NCBI GenBank assembly: GCA_046047235.1 | Contig: JBJOII010000002.1 | Location: 21,232-85,231 of the forward strand | From: JBMTVN01 sp046047235 | Lineage (GTDB): Bacteria; Verrucomicrobiota; Verrucomicrobiia; Limisphaerales; JAHDYP01 | Direction of reading: 5' to 3' | Length of the DNA: 64,000 nucleotides | Shown here: positions 42,201 to 51,509 of the stretch, in pieces | Layout: each line of letters starts with the position of its first letter | How positions within the stretch are numbered: position 1 is the stretch's first letter | Program-made: the position numbers and the translations under genes | The notes under the pieces: generated by a model | Told to the model about the DNA's origin: nothing | The model's input: the letters and a program-made list of their open reading frames with translations, nothing else | Database searches by the model: none

Positions 42201-43356
42201 GGACGGGACGGCTGCTGGCATTACGAAGGTGGAGTTCTTTGTGGACAACCAGTCGATTGGGACGGCGGTTTCCGAGCCGTTTGCGGTAACGACGACGGCG
42301 TTGGCTGCTGGTGAGCGGAGTCTGACGGCGCAGGCCACGGACATTTATGGTGGCGTGGCGTTGTCCCAGGCGGTGAGCATCACGGTTCGTCCGGTGGTGA
42401 CCGAGCATCAGGGCAACGTGGTCTGGGTGAGTTTCCACGGGGCGGATGATGCGCCTTCGGCGAACGCGGTCGGGGCCGGGTTTACCATGGCGCCGGACGT
42501 GGGCTACACCGACCTGTTGTGGGCTCATGGCTACAGTGTGACGCGCTATCTGAGCACAGGGACACCGGATCCGGCTGCTTTGGCGGGCGCGGATGTGGTG
42601 ATCATTGGCCGTTCCGTTCCGAGCGGCAACTATCAGGATGCTGCGGCTACGGCGTGGAACAGCATCGACAAGCCGGTGATTGTGATGGGTGGTTACACTA
42701 TCCGGAGCAGCCGGATGGGGTACACCACCGGGACCACGATTCCGGACACGGCATCGACGATTCGGTTGCGTGTGGCTGACACATCGCACCCGGTATTTGC
42801 CGGTGTGACGGTGGATGCCAACGACGTGATGGTGAATCCGTTTGCGCACATCGTTGATTTCAACGGCAGTGCGCAGCGTGGCATTTCGGTGAACACCGAT
42901 CCGCTGGCTGGTGACGGTGTTTTATTGGCCTCGATTGGCACGGATGACCCGGCGAACAGCGGCACTGGCATGATTATTGGCGAGTGGCAGGCTGGTGCGG
43001 TGATGGGGAATGCGGCGGCTGATACGCTGGCGGGACATCGGTTGGTGTTCCTTAGTGGCAGTCGTGAGCAGGGCATCACCTCTGAAGGCGCGGGCATCTT
43101 CGACCTGAACGATGACGGCGAGACGTTGTTTATCAACGCGGTGGCCTACATGGCTGAGGCAGTGACGCCTCCGTTGGCCATTGACTCGGTGGTGAGCAAT
43201 GGTGACGGGACATTGACGATGAGCTGGTCTGGTGGCGGCACGCTGGAGAGCACGCCGTCGCTGGAGTCGCCCGACTGGGCTCCTGTGGTTGGAGCCACGA
43301 GCCCCTACACGGTGGAATCGCTGAGTGGCAGTGCGTTCTACCGGGTGGTGCAGTAG
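39214..43356 (+). CDS. Giant secreted protein with three ThuA-like modules, Ig domains and CBM6-like domain
   Basis: The 1380-residue protein has a signal peptide (about 20-47, ending A-Q-A-Q-A). Three modules of about 245 residues (47-294, 711-961, 1062-1312) each carry V-V-W-V-S-F-H, a D-V-V-I-I-x-R-S-V-P-S strand, W-N-S-I-D-K-P, M-G-G-Y and S-G-S-R-E-Q-G-I-T-S-E. The fold resembles ThuA/GATase-like domains; catalytic residues are not clear. An Ig-like domain (about 295-395) and a CBM6-like domain (about 398-605; E-A-E-D, A-G-D-W-Q-N-Y-T-R-T, Y-N-V-Y-L-R) follow the first module. Two Ig-like domains (about 612-708 and 966-1062) precede modules 2 and 3. The end is the F-Y-R-V terminal domain. 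Polysaccharide binding at the surface is likely but inferred. Confidence 0.87.
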   Translation: MKRTLLNSLLHKKLWSLCGCRALLPGLFAAAGGFMAGLPATAQAQAPKIVWVSFHSSSEAPSAAAAGAGFTRAPDAGYTDLLEGAGANVVRYLTTGTPDPAAFADADLVIISRSVPSSHYQDANATAWNSIDKPIMVMGGYVIRNSRMGYTTGATIPDTASTISLNVSNPAHPIFTGVALDGANTMVNSFGHIITYNGLVQRGISVNTDPVAGDGVVLATVATEGDPAIGGMIIGEWQAGAVMGNATADTLAGHRLVFLSGSREQGITSEAAGIYDLDPAGEQLFFNAVNYMAGSDLVPPPKVADLLPADGSIFVNAAAGVTFTASSTVDIPTDGISLTVNGVDVSADLQFAGTPTSRQVSYLGLEANMVYSVTATVVNANGSRSASTSFDTFSESGNLVIEAEDFNFGAGSFFDTIVLCNDYGGVVNGCYFDRVSTPGIDAFDSQGHADDGADPAVLYRWGPTTDRDEEVDTTFSGDVVRSKYVGVPDGPNGPIRDYDVESVNAGDWQNYTRTLAQGTYNVYLRASTTAAQDIQLGIVNGSASGANQAVDTIGVFSLQPGGYQTVPLTDAATGSLKAFVAGGATTFRLTAPTGGGSLKYNFIMVVESADSTIPSSVAISSPVDGAKYWETKPVTVSAIASGPDGTASTITQVEFFANGETLGTVAAAPFEVTTSALVPGDYTLTAHATDSNGGVVSSDSVNITVRPVITEHRGNVVWVSFHGADDAPSANAAAAGFTMAPDVGYTELLWANGYSVTRYLTTGTPDPAAFADADVVIISRSVPSGNYQDAAATAWNSIDKPIIVMGGYVIRNSRMGYTTGATIPDTASTIRLRIADPTHRIFAGIAQDENNVMINPFAHIVDFNGTVQRGISVNTDPLAGDGVLLASIGTDDPANSGTGLIIGEWQAGAVMGNATADVLAGQRLVFLSGSREQGITSEAAGIYDLNNDGERLFLNAVGYMVDPNAVLSSVEISSPVAGAKYWETKPVTVTATALGPDGTAAGITKVEFFVDNQSIGTAVSEPFAVTTTALAAGERSLTAQATDIYGGVALSQAVSITVRPVVTEHQGNVVWVSFHGADDAPSANAVGAGFTMAPDVGYTDLLWAHGYSVTRYLSTGTPDPAALAGADVVIIGRSVPSGNYQDAAATAWNSIDKPVIVMGGYTIRSSRMGYTTGTTIPDTASTIRLRVADTSHPVFAGVTVDANDVMVNPFAHIVDFNGSAQRGISVNTDPLAGDGVLLASIGTDDPANSGTGMIIGEWQAGAVMGNAAADTLAGHRLVFLSGSREQGITSEGAGIFDLNDDGETLFINAVAYMAEAVTPPLAIDSVVSNGDGTLTMSWSGGGTLESTPSLESPDWAPVVGATSPYTVESLSGSAFYRVVQ
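41056..43150 (+). repeat. 1,059-bp intragenic tandem duplication (Ig plus ThuA-like module)
   Basis: The block beginning AGCAGTGTGGCGATTTCG at 41056 is repeated from AGTTCTGTCGAGATTTCG at 42115, an offset of 1,059 bp, or 353 codons. Long identical stretches are shared, e.g. around the S-R-E-Q-G-I segment. The first module at 39.35-40.1 kb is a more distant third copy. Loss or gain of one unit would leave the reading frame intact. Confidence 0.9.
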
Positions 43357-43399
43357 CACTGACAGGATGTGATCCGGCCGGGATGGCTGGATGAAGCGA

Positions 43400-43427
43400 G
43401 GAAGGCCGGGCGTGAGCCCGGCCTTCC
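43400..43427. terminator. Perfect 12-bp hairpin, bidirectional terminator candidate
   Basis: GGAAGGCCGGGC (43400-43411) pairs with GCCCGGCCTTCC (43416-43427) around a GTGA tetraloop, between two convergent genes. A T-run follows only after 15 bases on the + strand, so termination strength is uncertain. Confidence 0.65.
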
Positions 43428-43459
43428 CATTGTACGCTGTGATTTTTGGAGCGTGTAAG

Positions 43460-45103
43460 CTAGGCGTGAATCAGGCGTGGAGCGGACCGTTTGGGGGAGT
43501 GGGGGGGGTGGTTTTGGTGGATGGTTGGGGCTGGGGGTTGTTTGGGTTCCGGGGCGGGTTTGGATTGTTGCCGGGAACTGCCGGCGATGGCGAGGAGGTC
43601 ATTGACTGCGGACATGATGGATTCGGCCTGGTCGTGGAGTTCAGTGGCGGCTGCGGCGCTTTCTTCTGCGGTGGCGGCGTTGCGTTGGGTGACCTGGTCC
43701 ATTTCGGTGACGGCGCCATTGATTTGGGTGATTCCGTGACTTTGTTCCTGGGAGGCCGAGGCGACTTCTGCGACCAGTTCATCGACTTCACGGATTTGGC
43801 TGACGATGTTGTGGAGGGAGGCAGCGACGGATTGGCTGATTTCGACGCCCTGTTGGGAGTTGGCGATGGCGGTTTCAATTTTGGTGGCGGTTTCGCGGGC
43901 GGCGGTGGCGGATCGTTGGGCGAGGTTGCGGACTTCTTCTGCGACGACGGCGAAGCCCATGCCGGCTTCGCCGGCTCGGGCAGCTTCGACGGCGGCATTG
44001 AGGGCGAGGAGGTTGGTTTGGAAGGCGATTTCGTCGATGGTTTTGAGGATGCGGGCGATATCGTCGCTCGAGTTTTTGATGGCATCCATGGCGTTGGTCA
44101 TGGCCTGCATTTTGTCCGAGCTTTGGTCGGCAGCTTGTCGGGTGGAGCGTGCGAGTTCCGTTGCCTTTTGTGTATGGGAGGCGTTGCGTTGCGTCATGCT
44201 GGACATTTCCTCGAGCGAGGAACTGGTTTCTTCGAGGGAGGCTGCCTGTTCGCTGGCGCCTTCGGCGAGTGACTGGCTGGAGGTGGAGACCTGATCGGCG
44301 GAGTGGAGCACTTGCTGGGATCCGAGCTGTAGCCGGTGGGAGATCGTCTGGATGGTGCGGGTGACTGACGATGAGATTCGCCAGCCGATAGAGGTGATGA
44401 GGGTGGCTAGGGCGATGACACTGAAGAGAGTGGAGGTGGTGGCGAAGCGGTTGGCTTGTTGGGTTTCGCGTTCACTGGTGGCGAGGATAGTCTGGAGTTC
44501 GGCCTCCTTATTGCTTGTGATTGTGGAGGCGAGCTCGACCACCTGATCCACGGCTTGGCGCTGATGTTTGTATTCCCGGGCTAGCTTTTGGGTGAGGATG
44601 TTTTGGGCTTGGGTGTGGTCACCGGACCGGATGGCGGGCAGGAAGTCTTCTTCGAAGACTTTGAAGAATCGGGCTGCTGGCTGGTGTGCATCCAGCGTGA
44701 GCGTTTTTTTGAGGGTTGGGTCCTTGAGGTCGGAGAGCCAGAACGACTGTCTTTCCTGATATTCCTTTTGGAGGGCCTGCATGTGCTGAACGAGGGAATT
44801 GATCTCGTCTGGGCTTGTGGCGTCTGCGATTTGGCAGGCAGTCAGGAAGGGTTCGATGATGTATTTGGGGGGGGGCAGCACATCGGCGATCACGTCTTTG
44901 CATTGGATCATGGCGTGGTAGATGTCGCCGTTGATCTGTGCCCGACTTTGGGAGTCGACGATCTTTGCGCTGTTGGATTTCTGGTTATAGATGGCGTAGG
45001 TGGCGAGGGAGAGGAGTCCTGCGATGTTGAGTGTGAGCAGGAGGAGGAGGCGGTTGGAGAGTTTGGTTGAGGAGATCCGGCTGGTATCAGTCGCTCGTTT
45101 CAT
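43460..45103 (-). CDS. Methyl-accepting chemotaxis protein
   Basis: The 547-residue protein has a membrane segment at about 20-42, a periplasmic helical sensor domain (about 43-220) and a second membrane segment at about 225-245. No clear HAMP domain separates it from the cytoplasmic coiled-coil signalling domain (about 265-520). The hairpin tip reads [23 protein letters not shown], which docks CheA/CheW. Gln/Glu pairs for methylation flank it. The tail is Pro/His-rich. No che or flagellar genes are in the window, so it must work with a distant kinase cluster; the ligand is unknown. Confidence 0.93.
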   Translation of the reverse strand: MKRATDTSRISSTKLSNRLLLLLTLNIAGLLSLATYAIYNQKSNSAKIVDSQSRAQINGDIYHAMIQCKDVIADVLPPPKYIIEPFLTACQIADATSPDEINSLVQHMQALQKEYQERQSFWLSDLKDPTLKKTLTLDAHQPAARFFKVFEEDFLPAIRSGDHTQAQNILTQKLAREYKHQRQAVDQVVELASTITSNKEAELQTILATSERETQQANRFATTSTLFSVIALATLITSIGWRISSSVTRTIQTISHRLQLGSQQVLHSADQVSTSSQSLAEGASEQAASLEETSSSLEEMSSMTQRNASHTQKATELARSTRQAADQSSDKMQAMTNAMDAIKNSSDDIARILKTIDEIAFQTNLLALNAAVEAARAGEAGMGFAVVAEEVRNLAQRSATAARETATKIETAIANSQQGVEISQSVAASLHNIVSQIREVDELVAEVASASQEQSHGITQINGAVTEMDQVTQRNAATAEESAAAATELHDQAESIMSAVNDLLAIAGSSRQQSKPAPEPKQPPAPTIHQNHPPHSPKRSAPRLIHA

Positions 45104-45339
45104 GACATCGATTTTATTCCTGCTTACGTACGTTCGGGGTGGATCAGGTGTAGCTGGAGCTGTCCTGTGTTCCTTGGGGAAAGAACGGAATTTGCACCGG
45201 TGACTTTAGTGAAACCTGAACTTGCGGGGTGATCCTGCGCGTGACGGTGTCGGTCTTCGGGACGAGGGTGGATTGATGTGAAGGGGGTTATGGCCGAGGT
45301 TGGGCTTGAGTTTTGCTGGTATGCGGGGGAGTACAGGGT

Positions 45340-46422
45340 ATGCGAACTGAGCGGAGTCTTCTGCGGATTGTCCTATTGGGTTTCATGGTGATTGGGTTGG
45401 GGATGCCTTTGATGGGGGGTGGCGGTGGGGAGTGGAAGGTTTCTGGGGGCAGCTGGGTGATGGCGTATTTCCGGCAGCGTTATGATTCGAGGGTGGAGAT
45501 TGATGCAGGGGGGCGCACGCACAACGTGCCGTTGGCGGATCCGATGCGGGTGGAGCGGTTGCATTTAGCCTTATCCAAGGATGGGCGGGAATGGAGTCCG
45601 CTGAAGGGCAACGAACCGGTTTGGGATCAGTGGTTGAGGGATCCCTATATCAGGCGTGGGGCGGATGGTATTTGGCATTTATTGGCGACGGGTGGGGCGA
45701 GGCGCGGGGGTGATGTAATTGAGCGGCCTGTGTGTTTGCATGCGATTTCACGGGATTTGGTTGTTTGGGAGGGGGTGGAATCCCTGTCCCTGATGGCGGG
45801 AGTGAGAGATGAGGGTGGGCGAAGGGCGGGGAATATTTGGGCCCCGGAGTGGTTTTTGGACGAGCGGACGGGGGAGGCTTTTCTGGTGTGGTCTTCTTCG
45901 TTTGAGGATGCGGGTTGGAAGAGGAGCCGATTGTGGTGGAGTCGGACACGTGACTGGAAGACCTTTAGTCCGGCGAGGGAGTTGTTTCATCCTGACTACT
46001 CCGTGATTGATGGGACGTTGCTGGAGCGCGGGGGTGTTTATTATTTATTTCACAAGGAGGAGGAGTTTGGGGTGGTTGCGGGGGAGCGTCGTGCGATTCG
46101 GCTGGCGACCTCGAGACGATTGGAGGGGCCGTATGAGGTTTTTGAGGGACCCTTGAACGGGGGGCAGATTGTGCCGACGATTACCGAGGGACCGGCAGTG
46201 ATGCCTGATCCGGTGGGGGGAGGTTGGTTATTGCTTTATGATTTCTGCATGAGCAACGGGTATGGGGTGTCGTGTTCGGAGGATTTGCTGGGCTGGAAGG
46301 TTATGGGGGAAGTGCGTTTTCCGGAAGCGGCAAGGCATGGGAGCGTGCAGTGGCTGGAGGCTGGTGAGGTGGATCGTTTGGTGGAGGCGTTAGGCTGGGG
46401 GAGTAGTGAGGTTGTGCGATGA
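45340..46422 (+). CDS. GH43-like exported glycosidase/lectin-type beta-propeller
   Basis: From ATG at 45340 (GGGGGAG upstream; a TTG at 45313 would only add 9 residues) the protein is 360 residues with a signal sequence. The five-bladed-propeller motifs of the GH43/GH117-like family are visible: L-R-D-P-Y-I-R (catalytic base Asp), W-A-P-E-W, S-V-I-D-G-T (second Asp) and T-I-T-E-G-P-A-V (general acid Glu). All three acidic positions appear conserved, so it may be active, perhaps on arabinan, xylan or galactan. Substrate not readable. Nothing is seen in the 236-bp spacer upstream (45104-45339). Confidence 0.78.
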   Translation: MRTERSLLRIVLLGFMVIGLGMPLMGGGGGEWKVSGGSWVMAYFRQRYDSRVEIDAGGRTHNVPLADPMRVERLHLALSKDGREWSPLKGNEPVWDQWLRDPYIRRGADGIWHLLATGGARRGGDVIERPVCLHAISRDLVVWEGVESLSLMAGVRDEGGRRAGNIWAPEWFLDERTGEAFLVWSSSFEDAGWKRSRLWWSRTRDWKTFSPARELFHPDYSVIDGTLLERGGVYYLFHKEEEFGVVAGERRAIRLATSRRLEGPYEVFEGPLNGGQIVPTITEGPAVMPDPVGGGWLLLYDFCMSNGYGVSCSEDLLGWKVMGEVRFPEAARHGSVQWLEAGEVDRLVEALGWGSSEVVR

Positions 46423-46530
46423 GTGTTGCGCGATTGCGGTGAAGTTGGGTTTCGGGGGGCGCAATTTGCCGAAAATGATCCGCAAGCTGCCGCAAGCGGG
46501 CTGCGGGTGGGTTGGGGTAGGTTGGCGGGC

Positions 46531-47433
46531 ATGATGAAACGAGACGGCGGATTGGTGGGTAGTTGCGGCCAGAGGCGTTTTGCTGGTTTCACACTGATTG
46601 AGTTGTTGGTGGTGATTGCCATCATCGGGATATTGGCGGGGATGTTACTGCCGGCGTTGAGTCGGGCGAAGACCGCGGCGAAGTCGATTGCGAGTTTGAG
46701 CAACCTGCGTCAGATCGGGATTGGGTTACGGATGTTTGTGATGGAGAACGAGGATGCGTTTCCGCAGCATTCGTCCCTGAAGTCGGAGACGACGTCGTTG
46801 GGGCTGCCGAGGACGCGTTGGGCCGACTACATTTATCCGTATATGAGCAATGAGGAGGTGTATTTGAGTCCAAACCTGTTGCCGCAGGAGAAGTTGCACA
46901 TGAGCAAGGCATTTGCACACACGGTGGATGCGGGGCCTACGGAGACAGAGCGGACGAAGTATTACGGGGGTTACGGATACAACTACCAGTATTTGGGGAA
47001 TGCGCGGCAGCCGGAGGGTGAGGGAGCTTTTGTGGCGAAGGACTCTGGTATTTGGTCGCCCTCGAGGACGGTGGCAGTGGGGGATACGAAGGGGGCTCGA
47101 GGGGGGAATCCTGAGAGTGCGTATGGGGAGGGTGGTTCCGCGGTATATGTGATTGATCCGCCGCTTGGGTCGGTGATTTTGGGTTCGCGGGGGAGTCGAG
47201 CAACCGGCGGGGGTGCTGGTGATGGGAATGCCTATTACGAGGGAGGGAGTGATGGATCGGATGCGCACAGGGCTACCCCGGCGGCCCGGAACGGCGGGAA
47301 AGTGAACATGAATTTTGTGGATGGGCATGCTGAGTCCATGCGGCCTGAGGTGTTGGACGGGCTGAGTGCATCTGGGAAGGGTGTTCCGAACAATGCTTTG
47401 TGGAATGGTCGGGATGACGCGACGGTGAGGTAG
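46531..47433 (+). CDS. Type II pseudopilin-like protein with DGH motif
   Basis: From ATG at 46531 the protein is 300 residues. Prepilin cleavage is expected at [12 protein letters not shown], where the signal peptidase PilD cuts after Gly and methylates Phe. The helix that follows is classical type IV pilin. The C-terminal V-D-G-H-A motif belongs to the large planctomycete/verrucomicrobial pseudopilin family (H-X9-DG/DUF1559-type). The protein probably resides in the inner membrane or a pseudopilus fibre. It is paired convergently with another prepilin 41 bp away. The longer frame from 46423 is rejected as it adds no signal-like feature. Confidence 0.87.
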   Translation: MMKRDGGLVGSCGQRRFAGFTLIELLVVIAIIGILAGMLLPALSRAKTAAKSIASLSNLRQIGIGLRMFVMENEDAFPQHSSLKSETTSLGLPRTRWADYIYPYMSNEEVYLSPNLLPQEKLHMSKAFAHTVDAGPTETERTKYYGGYGYNYQYLGNARQPEGEGAFVAKDSGIWSPSRTVAVGDTKGARGGNPESAYGEGGSAVYVIDPPLGSVILGSRGSRATGGGAGDGNAYYEGGSDGSDAHRATPAARNGGKVNMNFVDGHAESMRPEVLDGLSASGKGVPNNALWNGRDDATVR

Positions 47434-47459
47434 GGTGGTTTTTGCGGTGGATTGGATCG

Positions 47460-47495
47460 GGACATCGTGCGGTTTTACTGCGCGATGTCCTTTTT
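47460..47495 (+). terminator. Rho-independent terminator containing the opposite gene's stop
   Basis: GGACATCG (47460-47467) pairs with CGATGTCC (47483-47490), then T-G, G-C, C-G, G-T and further pairs to a 3-base loop, followed by TTTTT. The TAA stop of the minus-strand prepilin gene (47475-47477) lies in the loop. Confidence 0.85.
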
Positions 47496-48209
47496 CACCC
47501 ATTGCGCTCGCATATCGAGGTAGAGCTGGTTGCGTCCCCGGTTATGGGCAGACCAGCCGGTTGGAGGAGGCGTGCTGTCGTCGATTTGCCATACCTGATG
47601 GTAGTTTGCCCACCAGCCGCGTTCGAAGAAGGGGCTCATGAGCCATTCTTCCTGGCTGGGGCTGGTGTTTCGTCGGTTGGCGACAGATTCGGGGGAACGG
47701 TTTCTGAGGTATCGCGCCTGGTTGGGATTTCGTTCGGCGAGTTTATCACTGATGTAGTTGGCCTGGCCTTTTTCTGGTGAGGTTTGATTGGCTTCCTGCC
47801 AGGGCCCGTAGAAATGTTGGCGCCAGTCGTTTGTGCGGATGGTTTTGACCGGGGGCGAGAGCCAGATTCGGGTGTCGTCGATGTAAGGGTGAAGGAGTGG
47901 CATGAAGGCCCCCATGGCGTTGTAGCGTTTGTCATCGGCATTGACGGGCGGCGTGAGCTGGAGGTTTTCGTCTTCCACCCAGGGCATGCGGTTGGAGTAG
48001 TCGTCCAGGTAGAGGGTTGTGGCGATACCGATCTGGTGGAGGTTGGAGAGGCAGGCGGTTCGGAGGGCGAAGTTACGGGCGCGGGCGAGGCCGGGGAGGA
48101 GAAGGCTGGCGAGGATTCCAATGATGGCGATCGTGACGAGGAGTTCGATGAGGGTAAAGCCGGTTGATGGGATGGGTTTGGTTTGTGGGTTATCCTGCAG
48201 GAGATACAT
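47475..48209 (-). CDS. Type II pseudopilin-like protein, second copy
   Basis: From ATG at 48209 (M-Y-L-L-Q-D-N) the protein is 244 residues. The prepilin signature is [15 protein letters not shown]. The N-terminal helix is followed by a globular domain without the D-G-H motif of the neighbour. Family members take part in secretion or surface structures. The gene converges on the other prepilin with a shared terminator. A longer reading frame to 48638 is rejected because the extension lacks a prepilin leader pattern and overlaps the downstream C25-like gene. Confidence 0.85.
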   Translation of the reverse strand: MYLLQDNPQTKPIPSTGFTLIELLVTIAIIGILASLLLPGLARARNFALRTACLSNLHQIGIATTLYLDDYSNRMPWVEDENLQLTPPVNADDKRYNAMGAFMPLLHPYIDDTRIWLSPPVKTIRTNDWRQHFYGPWQEANQTSPEKGQANYISDKLAERNPNQARYLRNRSPESVANRRNTSPSQEEWLMSPFFERGWWANYHQVWQIDDSTPPPTGWSAHNRGRNQLYLDMRAQWVKKDIAQ

Positions 48210-48288
48210 TTTTTGTTTACACTGACCCGCCGGGCTGAGCGGGATCAATCTTGGGAAAGTTAGGATTGGGTGACGCTGGGGGGGGCGG

Positions 48289-49725
48289 TCAGAGTATGTC
48301 TGCGGTGAAACGTACGGTGTAGGTTTTTTCTGGATCACAGGTGAGGGGATTGGGGATGAGGATAAAGCTATCGGTGATGACGGGTTGGAGGTCTTGGCCC
48401 TCAATGACGTGGGGGTTACTGATTCGGTGGGGGAGGAATGCAACGAAGGGGCGGCCACCGCGTTGGGAGCCGTTGGTATTGATGGGGGCGAAGCTTTCGG
48501 CTCCGCGTTGGGGTTGGATCGTGAGTTCGTAGAGGTGGTTTTCTTTGATGATGAGAGACTGATCATAGGCCAGGGGGTGTGGTGCCATACGGGCTTCCCA
48601 GGCGGGGTCGCCGTAGAACACCACCATATCGCGGTCAAAGAGGAGGCCTAGGGCGTCCATGGCGTTGAGCCGGGCTACATCTGCCTGCGGAGTTGTTGCG
48701 GGTCGTTTTGCGGGGCGGCCGGAGGTATCGACGGGGAGGTTGGCGGCTTCGGGGAAGTAGGTGAGGAGGCGGTGCATGAGGGCGTGGTGGTTGGCGAAGA
48801 ACGCTTCGGTGAGCGAGTATCTGCCGGGCTGCTCCACGAAGTAATCGAGGATACCCCAGCCCATGTATCCGTACCAGGTAGGCTGGATGTAGCCGGGCAT
48901 CTGGCGTACCCCGGCGCTATTCATCCAGGAGGTGGCCATGCAATCGGGTTGGTCGATGTGGCCCATGAGGCAGTTGCCGACGGGGAGGTAGACTTTGGGG
49001 TTGGGGGATTGGATGGGGTGTTGGGAGCCGTGGGTATCGAGTCCGTAGAGTTGTCCTTGGTTATGTTTGAAGTAGCCGTTTTGGTAGCGGAATCCGATTT
49101 GCCAGTCGTGTTCTGTGGCGTGGCCGGAGGTGACGAAGAGGTCGGGTTGGTAGGTGTTGAGCGATTCGACGAGGGATTGGGTGGTATCGGAGGGTCCGTT
49201 GAGCTGGGTTGGATGTTTTCCGGCCTCCTTTTTGATCATCTTGTTGCGGTTGAGTTCGCAGAACCAGAGGCCTTCCTCGACCATGTTCATGGCCAATTCA
49301 GTGCCTGCGGCGACTTTACGGATCGTGAGCGGTGAGGTTTCGCGGGCTATGGCGAGGGCATTGGAGGCGTTGTAGCCGGTGACGATTCCCCAGAAGAAGT
49401 CGGTATAGGGGTCATCATCCAGCTGTCTGGCGAGCTGGTGGATATCGACGACGAGCTGGCGTGACACTTCGGTCGGCTGGGCGACGATGGCGACGAAGCG
49501 GGGGAAGTGGGTTTGGAGGGCGGAGTGGCTTTCCTTGGGTGAGTGCTGGAAGGGGATCAACTCGGCCTGGTGTTTTGAGACGAGCGTGTCGATGACCTGT
49601 CGCCAGTCTTCTTGGGAGGCGGTTGTTTCCGAGGCCAGAACGATGTAGGAAGCGGCGCGGGAGGGTTGGGGGCTAAGTGGGGGTAAGAGCGTGAGAAGGG
49701 CGAGCAGGAGGGTGTGGGGTTTCAT
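48289..49725 (-). CDS. Secreted peptidase C25/caspase-fold-like protein
   Basis: The 478-residue protein has a signal peptide (cleavage near residue 24). The region to about 260 has the order of a clan CD caspase-like fold: V-T-S-G-H-A (H202) and L-P-V-G-N-C-L-M-G (C252) match the gingipain-type His...Cys dyad, where His sits in a [ST]-G-H-G motif and Cys in a hydrophobic-x-C strand end. Downstream residues form a beta-rich C-terminal region with a likely Ig-like module near 390-478. Gly after His is replaced here by Ala. A cysteine-protease function is inferred. Other possibilities are an inactive homologue. Confidence 0.6.
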   Translation of the reverse strand: MKPHTLLLALLTLLPPLSPQPSRAASYIVLASETTASQEDWRQVIDTLVSKHQAELIPFQHSPKESHSALQTHFPRFVAIVAQPTEVSRQLVVDIHQLARQLDDDPYTDFFWGIVTGYNASNALAIARETSPLTIRKVAAGTELAMNMVEEGLWFCELNRNKMIKKEAGKHPTQLNGPSDTTQSLVESLNTYQPDLFVTSGHATEHDWQIGFRYQNGYFKHNQGQLYGLDTHGSQHPIQSPNPKVYLPVGNCLMGHIDQPDCMATSWMNSAGVRQMPGYIQPTWYGYMGWGILDYFVEQPGRYSLTEAFFANHHALMHRLLTYFPEAANLPVDTSGRPAKRPATTPQADVARLNAMDALGLLFDRDMVVFYGDPAWEARMAPHPLAYDQSLIIKENHLYELTIQPQRGAESFAPINTNGSQRGGRPFVAFLPHRISNPHVIEGQDLQPVITDSFILIPNPLTCDPEKTYTVRFTADIL

Positions 49726-49799
49726 GGTTAGGACCTTGCCAGATCGGATTTATGGGAGGCAAAGCGAAACCTGAGGGGGCGTTGTGATAGAAGGGGTAG

Positions 49800-49873
49800 T
49801 GGAGCGGGTGAAGGGAATCGAACCCTCGTGGCCAGCTTGGAAGGCTGGAGCTTTACCATTAAGCTACACCCGC
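49800..49873 (-). tRNA. tRNA-Gly (anticodon TCC)
   Basis: Read on the minus strand it begins GCGGGTG at 49873 and the acceptor is closed by CACCCGC. The anticodon stem CCAGC/GCTGG encloses loop CTTCCAA, so the anticodon is TCC. Discriminator T and an encoded CCA (49802-49800) fit bacterial tRNA-Gly. T-arm GTTCGAAT is present. Confidence 0.95.
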
Positions 49874-50022
49874 TTGGGTGTGGGGTGAGGAACGATGCGG
49901 AATCTGGTGGCGAGTGTCAATATCAGGAGAGGGGAGAGAGGCGGGCTGTGCGTGTCGGGAGGAGGGAGTTGGACGGGGGGGCTTCACAGGGTAGGGGGTG
50001 GTGGGTATGCTGGCCGGCGAGC

Positions 50023-51396
50023 ATGAGCGCGCTTTTACTTATCGGGGGTCGAGTGATTGACCCGGCGAACCAGATAGACAGCACTACGGACGTGTTATTG
50101 GACGGGGGCAAGGTGGTGGCGGTTGGGGGTGAGGCGGCGGGGCGGGCCCCGCAGGGGTGTGAGCGGGTAGATGTGGCGGGCAAGGTGGTAGCGCCTGGGT
50201 TGATTGATCTTCATGTACATTTTCGGGAGCCGGGGCAATCCGCGAAGGAGACGATTGCGACTGGGGCGGCGGCGGCGGCGCGCGGAGGATTCACCTCGGT
50301 ATTATGCATGCCGAACACGTCTCCGGCGGTGGATACGCCATCGGATGTTGCGTTGATTCGGGAGAAGGCGCAGCGGGAGGCGGCGGTGAACGTGTATGTG
50401 GCTGGGGCGATTAGCAAGGGGTTGGAGGGGGAGGAGTTGGCACCGATCGGGTCGTTGAAGCAGGCGGGGGTATTGGCGATTACGGATGACGGGAGGTGTG
50501 TTCAGAACAATGAGCTCATGCGGCGGGCGATGGAGTATGCTCGGATGTTTGACCTGCCGGTTTTGGATCATTGTCAGGATTACGCGATTGTGACGGATGG
50601 GGTGATGCACGAGGGGCGGTGGAGTACGGTGTTGGGGTTGCGGGGTTGGCCGGCGGCGGGGGAGGAGTTGATTGTGGCGCGGAACATTCGTTTGGCTGAA
50701 CTGACGGGGACGCATTTGCACTGTCAGCACATGAGTTCGGCGGAGAGTGTGCGGTTATTGCGGGAGGCGAAGAGTCGCGGGGTGCCGATTTCCGGTGAGG
50801 CCTGTCCGCATCATTTTACTTTGACGGATGCGGCGGTGGCTGGGGGTGAGCGTTTTTGGGGTGGGGATGGACGCGGGGTGCATGGTTTTGAGGAGCATGA
50901 GGGGGAGTGGCCGATGTGGCCGGCTTATGACACGCATGTGAAGATGAATCCGCCGTTACGGTCGGCGGAGGATCGGGAGGCGATTTTGCAGGGGATTGCT
51001 GACGGGACCTTGGAGATCATTGGGAGTGATCATGCTCCGCACTGTGATTTTGAGAAGGAGGTGGAGTTTGATTATGCGCCTTTTGGGATTACGGGATTGG
51101 AGACGCAGTTGGCGTTGTCCCTGATGCAGCTTTATCACAGTGGGCGTTTGGGTTTGCCGGATTTGATTAGCCGATTCACCGTGGCGCCGGCGCGGGTGTT
51201 GCGATTGGCGAAGGGCACTTTGACGCCTGGGGCGGATGCGGACGTGACCGTGTTTGATCCGGAGGCGCGCTGGGTATTTCGTCGGGAGGAGACGGCGAGT
51301 CGTGCGAGGAACAGTCCGTTTTACGACTGGCCCTTGAGGGGGCGGGCGATGATGACGATTGTGGGTGGTCGTGTGGTGTATCGGGCGGCGACCTGA
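50023..51396 (+). CDS. pyrC: Dihydroorotase (class I)
   Basis: From ATG at 50023 (M-S-A-L-L-L-I-G-G-R) the protein is 457 residues. Amidohydrolase metal motifs are G-L-I-D-L-H-V-H-F-R (His pair) and I-I-G-S-D-H-A-P-H (catalytic Asp region). It closes N-carbamoyl-aspartate to dihydroorotate in pyrimidine synthesis. The class I dihydroorotase loop has the G-F-T-S-V-L-C-M-P-N-T region. A longer in-frame start at 49828 would run through the opposite tRNA and is rejected. No pyrB or other pyr gene is adjacent. Confidence 0.93.
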   Translation: MSALLLIGGRVIDPANQIDSTTDVLLDGGKVVAVGGEAAGRAPQGCERVDVAGKVVAPGLIDLHVHFREPGQSAKETIATGAAAAARGGFTSVLCMPNTSPAVDTPSDVALIREKAQREAAVNVYVAGAISKGLEGEELAPIGSLKQAGVLAITDDGRCVQNNELMRRAMEYARMFDLPVLDHCQDYAIVTDGVMHEGRWSTVLGLRGWPAAGEELIVARNIRLAELTGTHLHCQHMSSAESVRLLREAKSRGVPISGEACPHHFTLTDAAVAGGERFWGGDGRGVHGFEEHEGEWPMWPAYDTHVKMNPPLRSAEDREAILQGIADGTLEIIGSDHAPHCDFEKEVEFDYAPFGITGLETQLALSLMQLYHSGRLGLPDLISRFTVAPARVLRLAKGTLTPGADADVTVFDPEARWVFRREETASRARNSPFYDWPLRGRAMMTIVGGRVVYRAAT

Positions 51397-51509
51397 GGGA
51401 GGGTTAATCTGGCAGTGAATTCGGGCTATGCCTACGGGTGAGGGCTGCTTCTGCCCCGGCGCGGTCTCGAGCGTTGGAGCGGGTGTGGTGCTGCGGGGTG
51501 GGGTGGTGT

